From the NCBI RefSeq assembly GCF_014633365.1, contig NC_068347.1, forward strand, positions 32,530,116 to 32,594,115: a stretch of DNA of 64,000 nucleotides, in the 5' to 3' direction. The notes beneath the pieces are model-generated. The model was given only the letters and a program-made list of their open reading frames with translations, made no database searches and was not told where the DNA came from. Both the position numbers and the translations under genes were made by a program. This stretch comes from Diospyros lotus (taxonomy: Eukaryota > Streptophyta > Magnoliopsida > Ericales > Ebenaceae). This document shows positions 1 through 12,793 of this stretch, piece by piece (the first letter of the stretch is position 1; each line of letters begins with the position of its first letter).

Positions 1-40
1 ATTAAGCAAGAATTCTTGAATTTTCCAAAGACTTGTTTCA
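1..40 (+). repeat. 3' end of the 5' LTR of Copia element 1 (cut by window edge)
   Basis: The first 40 bases match the last 40 bases of the repeat at 4566-4880 almost exactly (shared end TTTTCCAAAGACTTGTTTCA) and are followed at once by a primer binding site. This is the tail of a left LTR whose start lies outside the window, so this element's TSD cannot be checked. Confidence 0.85.
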
Positions 41-54
41 TGGTATCAGAGCCC
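41..54 (+). promoter_or_regulatory. Primer binding site, initiator Met-tRNA type
   Basis: TGGTATCAGAGCCC directly follows the LTR end. It is the classic plant Copia primer binding site complementary to the 3' end of initiator methionine tRNA, where minus-strand DNA synthesis starts. Confidence 0.85.
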
Positions 55-96
55 TATTCAATCAAAAACCTGCAGTAACTCTCTCCAGTTTTATCC

Positions 97-3000
97 ATGG
101 CCAAAACCAATCCAAACCCAACCCTAACCAAGGCTTTTGCCACTTCTTCTCCGAGTACTTCTATCCCACCTCCAGTGCCATATAATCTCACTACAACATC
201 TATTGATAACCATCCTCTACAAATTACTCAACATAAACTAAATGGGAGTAATTTTAGGGAATGGTCTCAATCGATGATGTTAGTGATCAAAGGAAAAGGA
301 AAATCTGGTTATCTAACCGGATTGATTCCTACTCCACCATCTACTGTAGACAACTATGGTCTTTGGGAGGCAAAAAATTCCACAATCATGGCTTGGTTGA
401 TAAATTCTATGGAGCCGAAGATTGGGAGAACATACCTATTCTACAAAACAACCAAGGAAGTTTGGGAATTAGTCCAAGAGATGTATTCAGATTTGGAGGA
501 TTTCTCTCAATGTTTTGAAATTTGATCGGCTATTAGAATAACCAAACAAAGTATGAATAGTGTGACTGAATACTTTAATACTTTGGTGGAGTTATGGCAT
601 GAGATGGATATGTTTTATACACTTAGTTGGGAATCTCCGGCTGATAGTACTCAATACAATAAGATGATAGAAAAAGATAGAATTTTTGACTTCCTACATG
701 GCCTTAACCCTGATTTGGATGAAGTTCAGGGAAGGATATTGGGTACAAAGCCCCTACCATCTCTCAAGGAAGTTTTTTCTGAAGTTAGAAGGGAAGAGAG
801 CAGGCGAAAAGTGATGCTTCAACACCCATCAGATCCAGTTTTTTCCCACCAGAATTCAGCCCTTGTGTCCGTTAAACAAGGGAATTTTTTACAAGGAATC
901 AAGTGAAGGAAAAAGTGTGGTGCGACCATTGCAAAAGGCCCAACCATATTAAGGAAAATAGCTGGAAGATCCATGGCAAACCAGCAAATTGGAAGCCACA
1001 GCTAAGGAAAGATAATCCCAAGCCACGGCTAAGGAAAGATAATCCCAAATCAGCTTACAATGCTAAGGCTCCAAGAAAAAATAAACCAAGTTTGAATCTA
1101 TCCGAAGACCAAATTCAAGTCTTGTACAGGCTGCTAAATCAAGGTACAGCCCAACCAAGCACTAATAATCCTCAGTCTCAATCCACTGCCTCTCTAGCAT
1201 TGCAAGGTAATCTCCAGCACTATTCATTGGTTTCTAAACATTTTTCTAAGAATACATGGGTGATTGACACGGGTGTATTAGACCATATGACAAATTCAGC
1301 AAAGTCTATGATTGATTATACCCTATGTGCCTCGTCCCTTAACATATCTATGGCAAATGGAACCACTTCACCAGTTTTGGGTATGGGAACAGTAGGTATG
1401 TCAAAACTGAAGCTAAATTCTGTGCTACATGTTCCTGGTTTGAAACATAATTTGCTATTAGTTAGCCGGATCACTAAGGATATGAGTTGCAATGTAATTT
1501 TCTATCATTCCTATTGTGTTTTTCAGGATCAAGCCTCGGGAAGGATGATTGGCAATGCTAAAGTGATGGACGGTCTTTATTGTCTTGCAATAGATCTTCC
1601 TAATTCCTCTTTAAATAAAGCTATCCTAAGTGTAAGCACAAATGCCAAAGTCTTGTTATGGCATAAACGCTTAGGACACCCTAGCCTTCCTTACCTTAAA
1701 TTTTTGTATCTTGATTTTTTTAGCAATAAAGAGCAGATTCTTACATGTGAACAATGCACTCTTGCTAAACAACCGAGATGACATCATCCTATTCAATTGT
1801 GTAAACCCTCTAAACCCTTCTATTTAATTCATAGTGATATTTGGGGACCCTCTAAACAACCTAATATCACAGGTGCTAGATGGTTTATTACTTTTATAGA
1901 TGATCATTCTAGGACTTGTTGGGTGTATTTAATGAAGGAAAAATCAAAAGCTTGTAACATATTCAAACGATTTCACAAGTTAATTGAGAATATGTTTCAA
2001 ACTTCTATAAAAATCCTTCGAATCGATAATGGCAGAGAGTATTTTTCAAATGATTTCACGAACTACTTGGCCGAGCATGGTATCTTTCACCAAAGCTCTT
2101 GTCCAATACACCCCAACAAAATGGTGTGGCTGAAAGAAAAAAATCGTCATCTCCTAGAAGTGGCTAGAGCCATGATGTTTACCACAAATGTTCCTCACTC
2201 CTATTGGGGAGAAGCTGTCGTCACTGCCGCTTACTTAATCAACCGTCTCCCTTCAAAAACCCTACAATTCCAAACACCCCTTAGCATCCTTAGCACTGTG
2301 TATCCTAACATTTCTTCCTTTCTTTCTATTGCCCCAAGGGTCTTTGGATGCATTGTGTATGTTCACAACAATGCCCTATCTCGAGCAAAATTGGACCCTA
2401 AGGATAAAAAATGCATCTTTGTGTGGTATTCTCCCTCTCAAAAGGGATACAAGTGCTATTGTCCTTCTAATCACAGATTTTTTGCTTCCATTGATGTGAC
2501 ATTCTATGAGGATCATCCATTTTATTCCACTACCACACCTCAAATAGTCCCGAATGATCCTTCTCCTCCTTTGTTTTCCATTGATCCTTTTCTACCAGTG
2601 TGTTCTCAAGGGGGAGAATACTCAGTGTCTCATGATCACACACTAGTAGAACATAATTCTAACCATACCTCAGATTCTGATCCAGCCCCACATCAGCCCC
2701 CACCTACATCAACAACCAATAACCCTAACCCTTTATTTTTCTACTCATGAAGACCTAAAGGCCAGCCAGAACCAAAGAAAAACCAGCCATCACTTTTTGA
2801 GGCTGGTCCTTCAGAGGAAAACACTGATAATGACAAGGGGACAGCCACACTCAATGCTGACAGCAATGCTAGAGGAGAAGATGATTTGGATTGGGCTGTT
2901 CCTATAGCATTGAGGAAAGGGGTAAGATCATGTGTTAAATACCCAATGTCTAATCATCTAACATATGCAAAATTGTATCCACAGTTTAGGAGTTTTGTGG

Positions 3001-4558
3001 CTAAGATTGACAGCATGGACATCCCCAAGAATATTCAAACTGCTATGAATAATCCTAAGTGGAGAATGGCCGTGATGGAAGAGATGGCTGCCTTAGTGGG
3101 AAACAAGACTTAGGAGATGGTTCCATTGCCACCAAACAAGAAATTGATCGCTGTAAGTGGGTATTTATAATAAAACACGAGGCTGATGGAAGTATTGAAT
3201 GATACAATGCTAGGTTGGTTGCACAAGGCTTTACTCAAACCTATGGTATCGACTATGAAGAGAGATTTTCCCCGGTTGCTAAGCTAAACTCCATTCGGGT
3301 ATTATTATCTCTTGTTGTAAATTTTTATTGGCCCCTTTTCCAATTTGACATTAAGAATGCTTTCCTTAATGAAGATTTGGATGAGGAGATCTATATGAGG
3401 GTTCCCCCCGGTTTTGAGCAAGAAGTTGATAGTGGAAGTGTGTGCAAACTTAAGAAGTCCCTCTATGGACTAAAACAATCACCGAGGGCTTGGTTCCATA
3501 AATTTAGCATGACACTTAACTGGCTAGGATACAAACAAGGCCAATCCGATCATACCTTGTTCATTAAGCACAATTAAAATGGAAAAAAAGGCTATATTGA
3601 TTGTTTATGTCGATGATATTATTATGACAGGGGATGATTTGCAAGAAATTGATAATCTTAAGGAGCAATTGAAGGCTGAGTTTGAAGTAAAAGACCTAGG
3701 AACCATGAGGTATTTCCTAGGTATGGAGGTAGCCCGAAGCAAATAAGGCCTATTCATCTCACAACGGAAATATACTTTGGATTTGCTAAAGGATATAGGA
3801 ATGATAGCCTGTAAATTAGCTGGAACTCCCCTAGAGAAAGGCTGGAAATTTGAAGAGAATGGTGATGATGCTCTGGTGGACAAAAAGAGGTATCAAAGGT
3901 TAGTTGGAAGATTAATTTATTTGTCCCTAACTAGACTAGATATAGCCTATTCAGTGAGTGCAATAAGCCAATATATGCATTCACCTACTGAAAAACATTT
4001 GAAGGCTGTTCAACATGTTCTAAGGTATTTAAAGGGGACACCTGGGAAGGGATTGATGTTCAAGAAAACTGAAAACAGGGGAATTGAAGGCTATGTGGAT
4101 GCAGATTTGGCTGGATCTAGAGATCACAACCAATCCACTTTAGGGTATAGTACTAAGGTATTTGGAAATGTAGTTACATGGAGGGGCAAGAAGTAATCAG
4201 TTGTGGCTTGCAGTAGTGCCGAAGTTGAGTTTAGGGCTATTGCGCATGGGATATGTGAGGTGATTTGGCTAGAAAGACTAATGGAAGACTTGGGGATAAT
4301 TCTATCTCAACAAACAAAGGTATTTAGTGATAGAAAATCTACTATTAGCATTGTTAAAATTCAACGCAACATGATCGAATGAAGCATGTAAGAATTGATA
4401 GAAGCTTTATAAAAAGGGAGATTGAAGGAGGGATAAATTTGTCCTATATACCTTCTAGTGATCAAGTGGTCGATGTCTTAACAAAAATGGTTGCAAAACC
4501 AGCCATTGAGTTCCTAATTAGAAAGATGGAAATGACTTCCATCTATTCGCCAACTTGA
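97..4558 (+). pseudogene. Copia element 1 gag-pol polyprotein, degenerate
   Basis: A decayed Ty1/Copia polyprotein with domains in canonical order. Gag runs from 97 to about 906 (stop at 523-525), then the frame shifts. At 903-1781 lie a zinc knuckle (CDHCKRPNHIKENS, with the last Cys position changed to Ser), a protease site (DTGVLDHM) and the GAG-pre-integrase HHCC region (WHKRLGHP, CEQC). Integrase spans 1797-2750 (HSDIWGP and RIDNGREY motifs); the stretch that should hold the catalytic Glu, near 2105-2150, is read in a shifted frame. Reverse transcriptase lies at about 2886-3760 (YVDDI near 3607) and RNase H at 3777-4558. Stops at 1779, 2748, 3111 and 4194 and at least two frame changes rule out a working polyprotein. 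Several stops sit where C-to-T change of a conserved Arg, Gln or Trp codon would place them. The family assignment is secure; activity is excluded as read. Confidence 0.9.
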
Positions 4559-4565
4559 GGGGGAG

Positions 4566-4880
4566 TGTTGGACGAGAATTCAGAAAAAGAAGAAGAAGAA
4601 GTCTAAATTGATAAGGAGTGGAGAAGCTTTACAAGACTTGGTAGATATCAAGATTATCCTAGGATGTTTTTAGTAGTAGATAATTGTTGTAAATATTATC
4701 TTGTATCTATTTTTATCTCCTAATTTTTAGGAGATAGTGTTTCCTAGATTTCAGGAGTAGATAGCTCAAATCCTTTCCTACTTTATAGGAAAGAGATTAG
4801 GCTAGAACTTGTATATATTCTCTAAAACCTCTTGGAATTAATTGAGCAAGCATTCCTGAATTTTCCAAAGACTTGTTTCA
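4566..4880 (+). repeat. 3' LTR of Copia element 1
   Basis: A 315 bp LTR beginning TGTTGGACGAG right after the polypurine tract (TTGAGGGGGAG) and ending TTGTTTCA, the same end as bases 1-40. It contains a TTG/TATA-like stretch near 4810. Only the 3' copy is complete in the window. Confidence 0.85.
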
Positions 4881-4927
4881 ATACCCTTCCTTGTTCGGTC
4901 TGTGTGATGCACTCTCCTTGACTGGAG

Positions 4928-7900
4928 TATTAGATATTGTACATATTTTTACTGTTTGCGTTGTATAGCTGGCAGGTGTAGGTGTAACTGTTTCTGGTTA
5001 TTTTTGTTATAGCTATTTATATAGCTGGTTTGATGTACTGTTATTTGACGACTTCTTGCAATAAGAAAGTCTCTCGATTTTCTCTTCCATCAATGTCTAA
5101 CATGGTATAAGGGTGGGTTGTCATCCTTGTCTGAAATTCATAGATCGTCTTTGTCCTTCTTTCATCCACCATTTCTTTTGATCATTCTTTCCATCATCTC
5201 TGTTGTCCTCCTCGATTGCCATGGCCTTGCCTGGATCCAATGATTCCACTGTTCATAGGACCTCGATTATTCATTCCACCATCGTCAAACCTTCTAGCCC
5301 TTATTTTCTTCATCATTCGGACAGTCCTGGTTTGGTCCTTGTATCGCAGCCTCTGACCAGAGATAACTACGCCTCCTGGAGCCGAGCAATGTTGATCGCA
5401 CTTTCTGGGAAGAACAAACTAGGGTTCATTGATGGATCTATTCCAAAACCTGAAGGTACTAATTCGAACATTCTCCATGCTTGGATTAGGAACAATAACA
5501 TGGTGATTTCCTGGATCCTGAATTCTGTTTCTAAAGAAATTTCGGCTGGTATCATTTACTCTAATTCGGCATTAGAGATCTGGCTTGATCTTAAAGATCG
5601 ATTCCAACAGAGGAACAGTCCTAGAATTTTTCAGTTGCTTCGTGAACTGATGAATCTTGTTCAAGATCAAAGTTCTGTTAGTGTTTACTTCACAAAATTG
5701 AAAACTGTATGGGAAGAATTAAACAACTATAGGCCGGTCTGTACTTGTGGCTAGTGCACTTATGGTGGAGTTAAGGATCTTAATTCCTATTATCAAATGG
5801 AGTATATCATGTCTTTTCTCATGGGGTTACATGATTCTTTTTCTCAAATCCAAGGACAACTACTTCTTATGGATCCTCTGCCACCTATAAATAAAGTGTT
5901 TGCGCTTGTTTCTCAAGAAGAACATCAACGGAAGATTGGGGTCAATCTTAATTTGAATACTGATTCTGCTAATAATATGGCATTTGCTGTTAAAAAATCT
6001 GATGTGTCCAAAGGAAATTACAACCCTGGAATGCATAATGGGGGCAGTAGAGGGAGTAATAATCCATGGGGTTACAAAGGTCCTCCTAGGAAAGGTAGAC
6101 CATTCTGTACTCACTGTCAAATTCACGGCCATACCATTAACAAATGCTACAAGCTTAATGGGTATCCTCTTGGTTATCAGACAAGGCAGAGACATAATAA
6201 TCTTCCTCATTCTAATAGTAATGCTGCCGTTAATCAAGTCTCACATTCTGAGCCTAAACCTGACTCTCAAGATGCAGTTGGGAACTTAATCTAGAGTCTC
6301 AACACAAATCAGTTCCAGCAGCTGATTTCTGTGTTATCTGGCCATCCTGCTAGTTCCCTCAAGCCTCCTGGTGACACCGATGGTGCAAGTACTTCTTTCA
6401 CCACAGGTACTTGTTTTTCAGTATCTCTAAGTTCTGTTTTATCCTCTCCTCAGTATTGGATAGTTGATTTGGGAGCTACTCGGCACATTTGTTCCAATGT
6501 TAATGCTTTTGTTTCTCTAAAGTTCATTCGGAATTCCACTATTACATTGCCTGATCATTCTTGCATCCCTGTAAATTTTTCTAGTGATGTTAGACTAAGG
6601 TCTCTGTTGATCCTCAAAGATGTGTTGTTTGTACCACAGTTCAAGTTCAATTGACTCTCTGCAAGTGCCCTAATGAAAGATTCTCAGCTTACTGTTAGTT
6701 TCCTTCCTGATTGGTTCTTCTTTATGCATCTACACAACAAGAGGATGATTGGCAAGGGTGACAGATTGGAGGGCCTATATGTGCTTAATTCTGCTGCTCT
6801 GACTTTCAATAATGCAGCATGTAATTCCTTAGTTTCTACCCATGTAAACACTGTTTCAGACAACATTTAGCATAATAGACTCGGGCATTTGTCATACTCA
6901 GATTACATGAGTTGCAAGAAAGGTTACATTGTGATATAACAAAGTTTAATAGAGCCACTCCCTGTTATATTTGTCCTTTAGCTAAGCAAAGAAGGTTATT
7001 ATTTGAGTCGCACAATCATATGGCTGTCTCCTTTTGACTTGGTTCATTGTGATATTTGGGGGCCTTATAATGTTACAGCTCATTCCGGTCACTGGTTTTT
7101 CTTGACATTGGTGGATGATTGCAGTCGTTTTACATGGATATTTTTGCTTAAACAAAAGTCAGATGCTGTTTCTGTTATTCCCAAGTTCTTTAATATGGTT
7201 TCTACTCAGTTCAATATTACCATCAAAAGCTTCAGATCTGATAATGCTCCAGAATTAGCATTCACTGATTTTTTTAATGAAAAGGGCGTGTTGCATCAGT
7301 TTTCTTGTGTGGAAAGACCTAAGCAAAATTCTGTGGTAGAAAGAAAGCATCAGCATTTGTTGAATGTAGCTTGTGCTCTTTATTTTCAGTCTAGGGTCCC
7401 TCTTGAGTTTTGGACTGAATGTGTCCTCACAGCTACATTTCTCATCAATCGAACGCCTTCACCTTTGCTTCAAAATAAGTCCCCTTATGAAATTTTGTAT
7501 CAATCTGCTGTAGACTATTCCCATTTTCGGGTTTTCGGGTGTTTAGCCTCTGCTTCTACACTCACTGCTCATCGCACCAAATTTCACCCTAGAGCACGGC
7601 TGTGTGTTTTCCTTGGTTATCCTCCAGGCCTCAAGGGTTACAGACTTTATGATCTCCAATCCAAACAAGTCTTTGTTTCTCAAGATGTTCTTTTCCATGA
7701 AGACATCTTCCCCTTTCACACTGTGGTTCCTTCTGAAAATTTAGTGGACCCTTTTCCTGACCTTGTTTTACCTGTTCCTTCTTTTGATCCTTGTCCTTCT
7801 TTTCCTACAATTCCTACTGAAGAGGCTGCTTCTTCTCTTGATCAACCCATTGATTCTCCTCTGCTCAATTCCCCTGTTCCAGTGCCTCAAGTTCCTTCTG

Positions 7901-9815
7901 TCCACAAGTCCTCGAGAATCACTCTACCTGTATCTTATCTACGTGACTTTCACTGCAATCTGTTGATTCAAACAACTATGCCTACATTTAATACATCTCA
8001 TCCTTTGTCTAAGTACCTGTCCTATGATTCTCTTTCTTCTTCTCACAAGAATTTTGTGCTGAATGTTTCCACTCAATATGAGCCACAGTTTTATCATCAA
8101 GCTGTAAAGTTTCAGCACTGGAGGGATGCTATGCATGATGAATTGGCTGCTATGGAAGCCAATCATACCTGGTCAGTTGTTTCTCTTCCACCCGGAAAAC
8201 ACTCTATTGGTTGCAGATGGATTTATAAAATCAAATATAGGTCTGATGGTACTATAGAATGATATAAGGCTTGGTTAGTTGCTAAGGGTTATACCCAACA
8301 AGAAGGCCTTGATTTTTTTGACACATTTTCCCCTGTTGCCAAGTTTGTTACAGTTAAAGTTCTATTGGCATTGGCTACTAGTCAACACTGGCAGCTTGTT
8401 CAACTTGATGTGAACAATGCTTTCCTTAATGGAGATCTATTTGAGGAAGTTTATATGGATCTTTCTCTTGGTTACCACAGACAAGGGGAGTCCTCTCTTA
8501 AGGCTGGTATCTTAGTTTGCAAGCTCCACAAATCTATCTATGGCCTTAAACAAGCCTCGAGGCAGTGGTATTCTAAATTCTCTCAAGCTCTTGTTGCATT
8601 TGGGTTTTCTCAATTGAAAGCTGATTACTCTCTGCTTACTAAAGGGTCCGGTTCTTCTTTTGTCGCTGTTCTTGTTTATGTTGATGATATAGTCATCACG
8701 GGTCCAAGTTCTCAAGTTATTGACTCTTTAAAATCCTATCTTAGTAGTAAATTCAAACTCAAAGACTTGGGTTGTATGAAGTATTTCCTTGGACTTGAAA
8801 TTGCTAGATCTGCCAGAGGCCTTGTTCTATCTCAAGGAAAGTATGCTCTGCAGTTACTTGAGGACACTGGTTACTTAGCCTGCAAGCCGGCTTCTGTTCC
8901 TATGGATCCTAAGGCTTCCCTTAGTGCTTTTGAGGGTGATCTACTCACTGATGTTTCTGCCTACAGACGTCTTATTGGCCGTCTTCTCTATTTGACTTTA
9001 ACACGGCATGATATCATGTTTGCCGTTCATAGATTGAGTCAATTTTTGGCTCAGCCTCGCCTGCCTCACCTGCAAGCTGCTCATCATTTGCTTCGCTATA
9101 TCAAGCCTCATCCTGGTCAGGGCCTATTTTACTCCTCTTCTTCTCCTATTTGTTTGAAGGCCTTTTCTGATGCCGATTGGAGTTCTTGCTTGGACACACG
9201 ACGCTCAGTCACTGGCTTTTGTATCTTCCTCGGTGATTCTCTTGTTTCTTGGAAGGCTAAGAAACAATCTACTGTATCTCGTTCGTCGGCTAAAGCTGAA
9301 TACCATGCATTAGCTTCCACTGCCAGTGAATTGGTTTGGCTCCAACAGTTGCTTCAGGACTTTCGTGTAACTGTTTCATCCCTGGCTCTTCTTTTCTGTG
9401 ACAATCAAGCAGCGGTTCATATTGTTTCCAATCTCATTTTTCATGAACGGACAAAACATATCGAGATCAATTGCCATTTTGTTCGGGATAAGGTTTCTCA
9501 AGGGCTGATCAAGCTTATGCCCATACGCTCTCAGCACCAGTAAGCCGATGCTTTCACTAAGGCTCTGCCTTCTTCTTTGCTGTTTCCCCTCTTGTCCAAG
9601 ATGGCTGTAAAGGATATTCACAGTCCATCTTGAGGGGGAGTATTAGATATTGTACATATTTTTACTGTTTGCGTTGTATAGCTAGCAGGTGTAGGTGTAA
9701 CTGTTTCTGGTTATTTTTGTTATAGCTATTTATATAGTTGGTTTGATGTACTGTTATTTGACGACTTGTTGCAATAAGAAAATCTCTCGATTTTCTCTTC
9801 CATCAATGTCTAACA
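4928..9815 (+). mobile_element. Complete Copia retrotransposon 2 with TSD TGGAG
   Basis: A 4.9 kb element with two 175 bp LTRs (4928-5102 and 9641-9815) differing at about four positions. It is flanked by the 5 bp TSD TGGAG at 4923-4927 and 9816-9820. Both LTRs begin TATTAGATATTG rather than TG and end CTAACA. A primer-binding-like TGGTATAAGGGTGG follows the left LTR at 5103, and the polypurine tract TTGAGGGGGAG precedes the right LTR. The near-identical LTRs suggest a fairly recent insertion, yet the polyprotein already has several stops. Confidence 0.92.
5203..9633 (+). pseudogene. Copia element 2 gag-pol polyprotein with stops
   Basis: A nearly single-frame Ty1/Copia polyprotein. The Copia-type gag N-terminus starts at 5203 (or Met at 5221); a CX2CX4HX4C zinc knuckle (CTHCQIHGHTINKC) lies near 6108. 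The protease motif near 6465 reads VDLGATRHIC, so the usual D-S/T-G active site has Leu. GAG-pre-integrase follows at 6673-7000. Integrase (about 7030-7700) keeps HCDIWGP, RSDNAPE and VVERKHQ, so the DDE residues are present. Reverse transcriptase (about 8100-8850) has YVDDIVITG near 8680, and RNase H runs 9120-9633. In-frame stops at 5752, 6292, 6652, 6868, 8260 and 9541, and a local frameshift pair between about 6900 and 7030, interrupt it. All large reading pieces share one frame, so decay is mostly by point change. Confidence 0.92.
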
Positions 9816-9820
9816 TGGAG

Positions 9821-10803
9821 TTCACCTACACTCATAGTAAAAAGCATGATTTACAGGCTTTTTATTCTATGTAGCTCGTGCGTGGGTAGCATTGGCCAAC
9901 TTGAAGCCTTGTTTATACTGGCTTCATTCCACCCCAAATCAGTTCATAAGGCCAGACCTTCTTTTTGTCACCTTTTGATGTTCTTGAAAACATGACACCT
10001 TCATTCTCACATGGAGCTGGAGCCTTTTTCTGCATTTTGGTGGCTATGAAACTCCTTTCCTGCAGTGTTTCTTTAGATCTGAAATCTCCAATTTTTTAGT
10101 AGCTTTCCAGCCAGAATGGAACTTACCTGATTTTGAGAAACAGAAAAAAGAACCTGAATGGATGTGCACCTTTCTCCTTGTCAGGTTGTCTTCAAGTCTT
10201 ACCAAGAATTTTATCATCTGTTTGAAAACTATTTATCCCCACAGTCTTGATCCTGGTTTTGCTTAGGCTTGTAGTTCTGAAATCTGCCCATAACTCCTAT
10301 TGATCATTCCAGAGAAGGCTTTTGAAGTCCTAATTATGAGATTCTTGAATCTAGGTTGCAGATATATGCAATGATTTCAGCATTTTCTTAGATGCTTTCA
10401 TTGCCGAGAGCATTACGCAGGGGAGTAAAATAACCAGCTCTTAGAGTCTTAAAGGATTTTGCTCCAAGTGTCAAGTGATTAAAAATTCCTTTGATTCTTG
10501 ATCTCTTGCCTATCAAATCAAGCTTAATATTTTAGAGAAAGAAATCATCTAGATAAAGAAGCTCTTATGACTATCATTGATTTGGGGGGCATATGTTGAT
10601 GAATATCCAAAAGCCCAATATTTTATTAGGAGAAGCATTTGATATGCTATGACACATATAATGCTTCAGTGATCAGAAAGTGCATAACCAATTATGTGAT
10701 CCAAGTGAGGATAAGAAAATGCAACGTGAATCTATATTTAGTGCATCAGAGAGAAAGAAGAAAGCAAGGCGTGTATGACTTATGGATAAAGTTGAACTTT
10801 TAG
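9821..10803. other. Gene-free stretch between Copia 2 and a solo LTR
   Basis: No long reading frame, tRNA-like sequence or repeat termini are visible here. Together with 4881-4922 it was the insertion target of Copia 2, since TGGAG is duplicated on both sides. It could be host intergenic DNA or an older decayed element. Confidence 0.5.
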
Positions 10804-12618
10804 TGTAGGCGCCCCTAGCTAGGGACCCACAACAAGATGACATAAATGCTAAAACCCATTAAAACATTACACATCCTTCTTGATATTAACAACGGAAGTC
10901 ACACTCATACGTTCTTACTCATAGACAACACAATAGTGTCCATATGCTTACATAAATGAGAGTGATCCAATATTACTCACCACATTAGGGTCCATAAACC
11001 CACCATATCCCCTCAGGGGTACAACATAAACAAGCAAAACTTAATATTACACACCACAAAACGCTCCCCAAGGACCTTTGATTGAGACGGCTCTGTACAT
11101 ACTGCTACCCCATGGATCCTGATTCACTTGGCTTGCCCTCTACTTTAGCCTTACCCTTACCTGGAATGATGCAAGCAAACATGAGCCATAAGGCCCAACA
11201 AGTATAACTGGAAGAAAGCGAGCATAAGAGTCATGGGTATCAAGAAGCAAAAGAGACATTAATGTCATTTAAGGTACTTTCACATGATAAAATGATGATA
11301 CATGCATCCATGCTTATATGTAGTACTTTTTAGAACTATAAACATGGGACCGAAGTCCATAACGTAAACTTGGGACCGAAGTTCATAACATAAATTTGGG
11401 ATCGAAGTCCATAACATAAACTTAAGACTGAAGTCCAACTTTGAGCTCAACACTTTCTTTGCGGATATATCCTGCGGACTCGTTCGCTGTGCGCATCATG
11501 AGGCCTTTATATATTTTTAAAAACTATTTTCATGTATATGCTTCATGCATTATCATAACATGCATATTCGTAATAACTTCTCATATATAAATGACATGCA
11601 ATTAATGAAACAATATGCACAATAGGGCAACATTCATGCAAGACAACATCAAACCCTTGCATGTCCACAATAAAGCATCATTCCAAAGGAAAGATAGGGT
11701 GATATAAAACCCTATTTGAGATTTAATAGGTATAAATGTAAATCATGCAATAATTTACTAGAAAAAGGGAAATAACTTGTAAAATAGGAAAATGACTTGC
11801 AATTTAAAAAAATAAGAGGTAGGATCTTGCAATAACAAGAGATAGAGAATTGAACTTGCAATTTAAAACATAAACTTGATAAAAGAGGAACTGAACTTGT
11901 AAAATAGAAAAATAACTTGCAAGATAGGGATAAGAACTTGCTTATTAATAAAAATACTGAGATCTTGCCTCCTAAGTGGAACAAAGAGGAAGAAGGACTT
12001 GCCTTAATAAGAATAAGAACTTGCAAATTAAAAACATGAACTTGAGAAGAGGGAGAAACTGAACTTGCAAGATAGGAATAAGAACTTGCAAAAACTAGGA
12101 AGAGAACTTGCCTTAATTATTTTCCTTAATTTTTGCAGCGTACCGGGGTCGTTGGTGACTCAACCGAAGCCCAAACCACAAAAAATCCACCTTCTCTCCC
12201 TCCCCCAAACTCCCCTTCACTCAAGCATCAATGGCCTATTTATAGGCCAAGGGGGGTAGGAGAGGTGGTAAGGCACATGGGAGAAATTTTACATTTTTTT
12301 TTTGGACAAAAAAATAGGTTGGACGCGTGGTTGCTGCCCTGCGTGGCGAGCTTGGCCGTGCCTGGCCGCGTGGCCATGTGCAAGCGCTTGGCCGCATGGC
12401 CACTGCCTACATGCGGCCTGCTTGGTGCGCGCACACGTGCGCCTAGGCCTGGCGCTAGCTGGGTTGCTTCGAATTTTTTTTTTTTTTATCATAAACCCAG
12501 CTTTGAATTTGTTTAGTCGCGGGTTCGTTCCCACGACTTCTCCTTCCTCAATTAATCAAAAATAATTGCTCCTTTTTACCCAAAATGCCATTAAATTTTA
12601 ATTAATCGGCTCGTTACA
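10804..12618 (-). mobile_element. Gypsy-type solo LTR, TSD TTTAG
   Basis: An 1815 bp block beginning TGTAGGCGCCCC and ending CTCGTTACA, flanked by perfect 5 bp repeats TTTAG (10799-10803 and 12619-12623). It holds no protein domain. Its layout (near-terminal CAACGGAAG block, CCTGGAATGATG block, Ser/Leu-rich GC-richer part near the far end) resembles the LTRs at 24845, 27879 and 38800, so it belongs to a related Gypsy-like family in minus orientation. Apparent reading frames at 12133-12565 fall in the GC-rich part of the LTR and are not genes. Confidence 0.85.
11338..11431. repeat. 27 bp tandem repeat, four units, inside solo LTR
   Basis: Four imperfect copies of a unit containing TTGGGACCGAAGTCCATAAC follow one another with a period of about 27 bp. 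They lie wholly within the solo LTR at 10804-12618 and likely arose by slippage. Confidence 0.75.
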
Positions 12619-12693
12619 TTTAGGGTTTCAAATAGTATGTATATCCTTGTTTCCTTTCACCGAGTCCTGTAGTCCTGTGCAATTTAGAAATTT

Positions 12694-12793
12694 NNNNNNN
12701 NNNNNNNNNNNNNNNNNNNNNNNNNNNNNNNNNNNNNNNNNNNNNNNNNNNNNNNNNNNNNNNNNNNNNNNNNNNNNNNNNNNNNNNNNNNNN
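12694..12793. other. Assembly gap (100 N)
   Basis: Exactly 100 consecutive N. The round number suggests a scaffold gap of unknown true size. Sequence is therefore missing between the solo LTR flank and the upstream region of the first SPH gene. Confidence 0.98.

Noticed and set aside
12133..12565. Overlapping Ala/Arg/Trp-rich frames
   Set aside because: They lie in the GC-rich end of the solo LTR 10804-12618, on both strands, with no domain.
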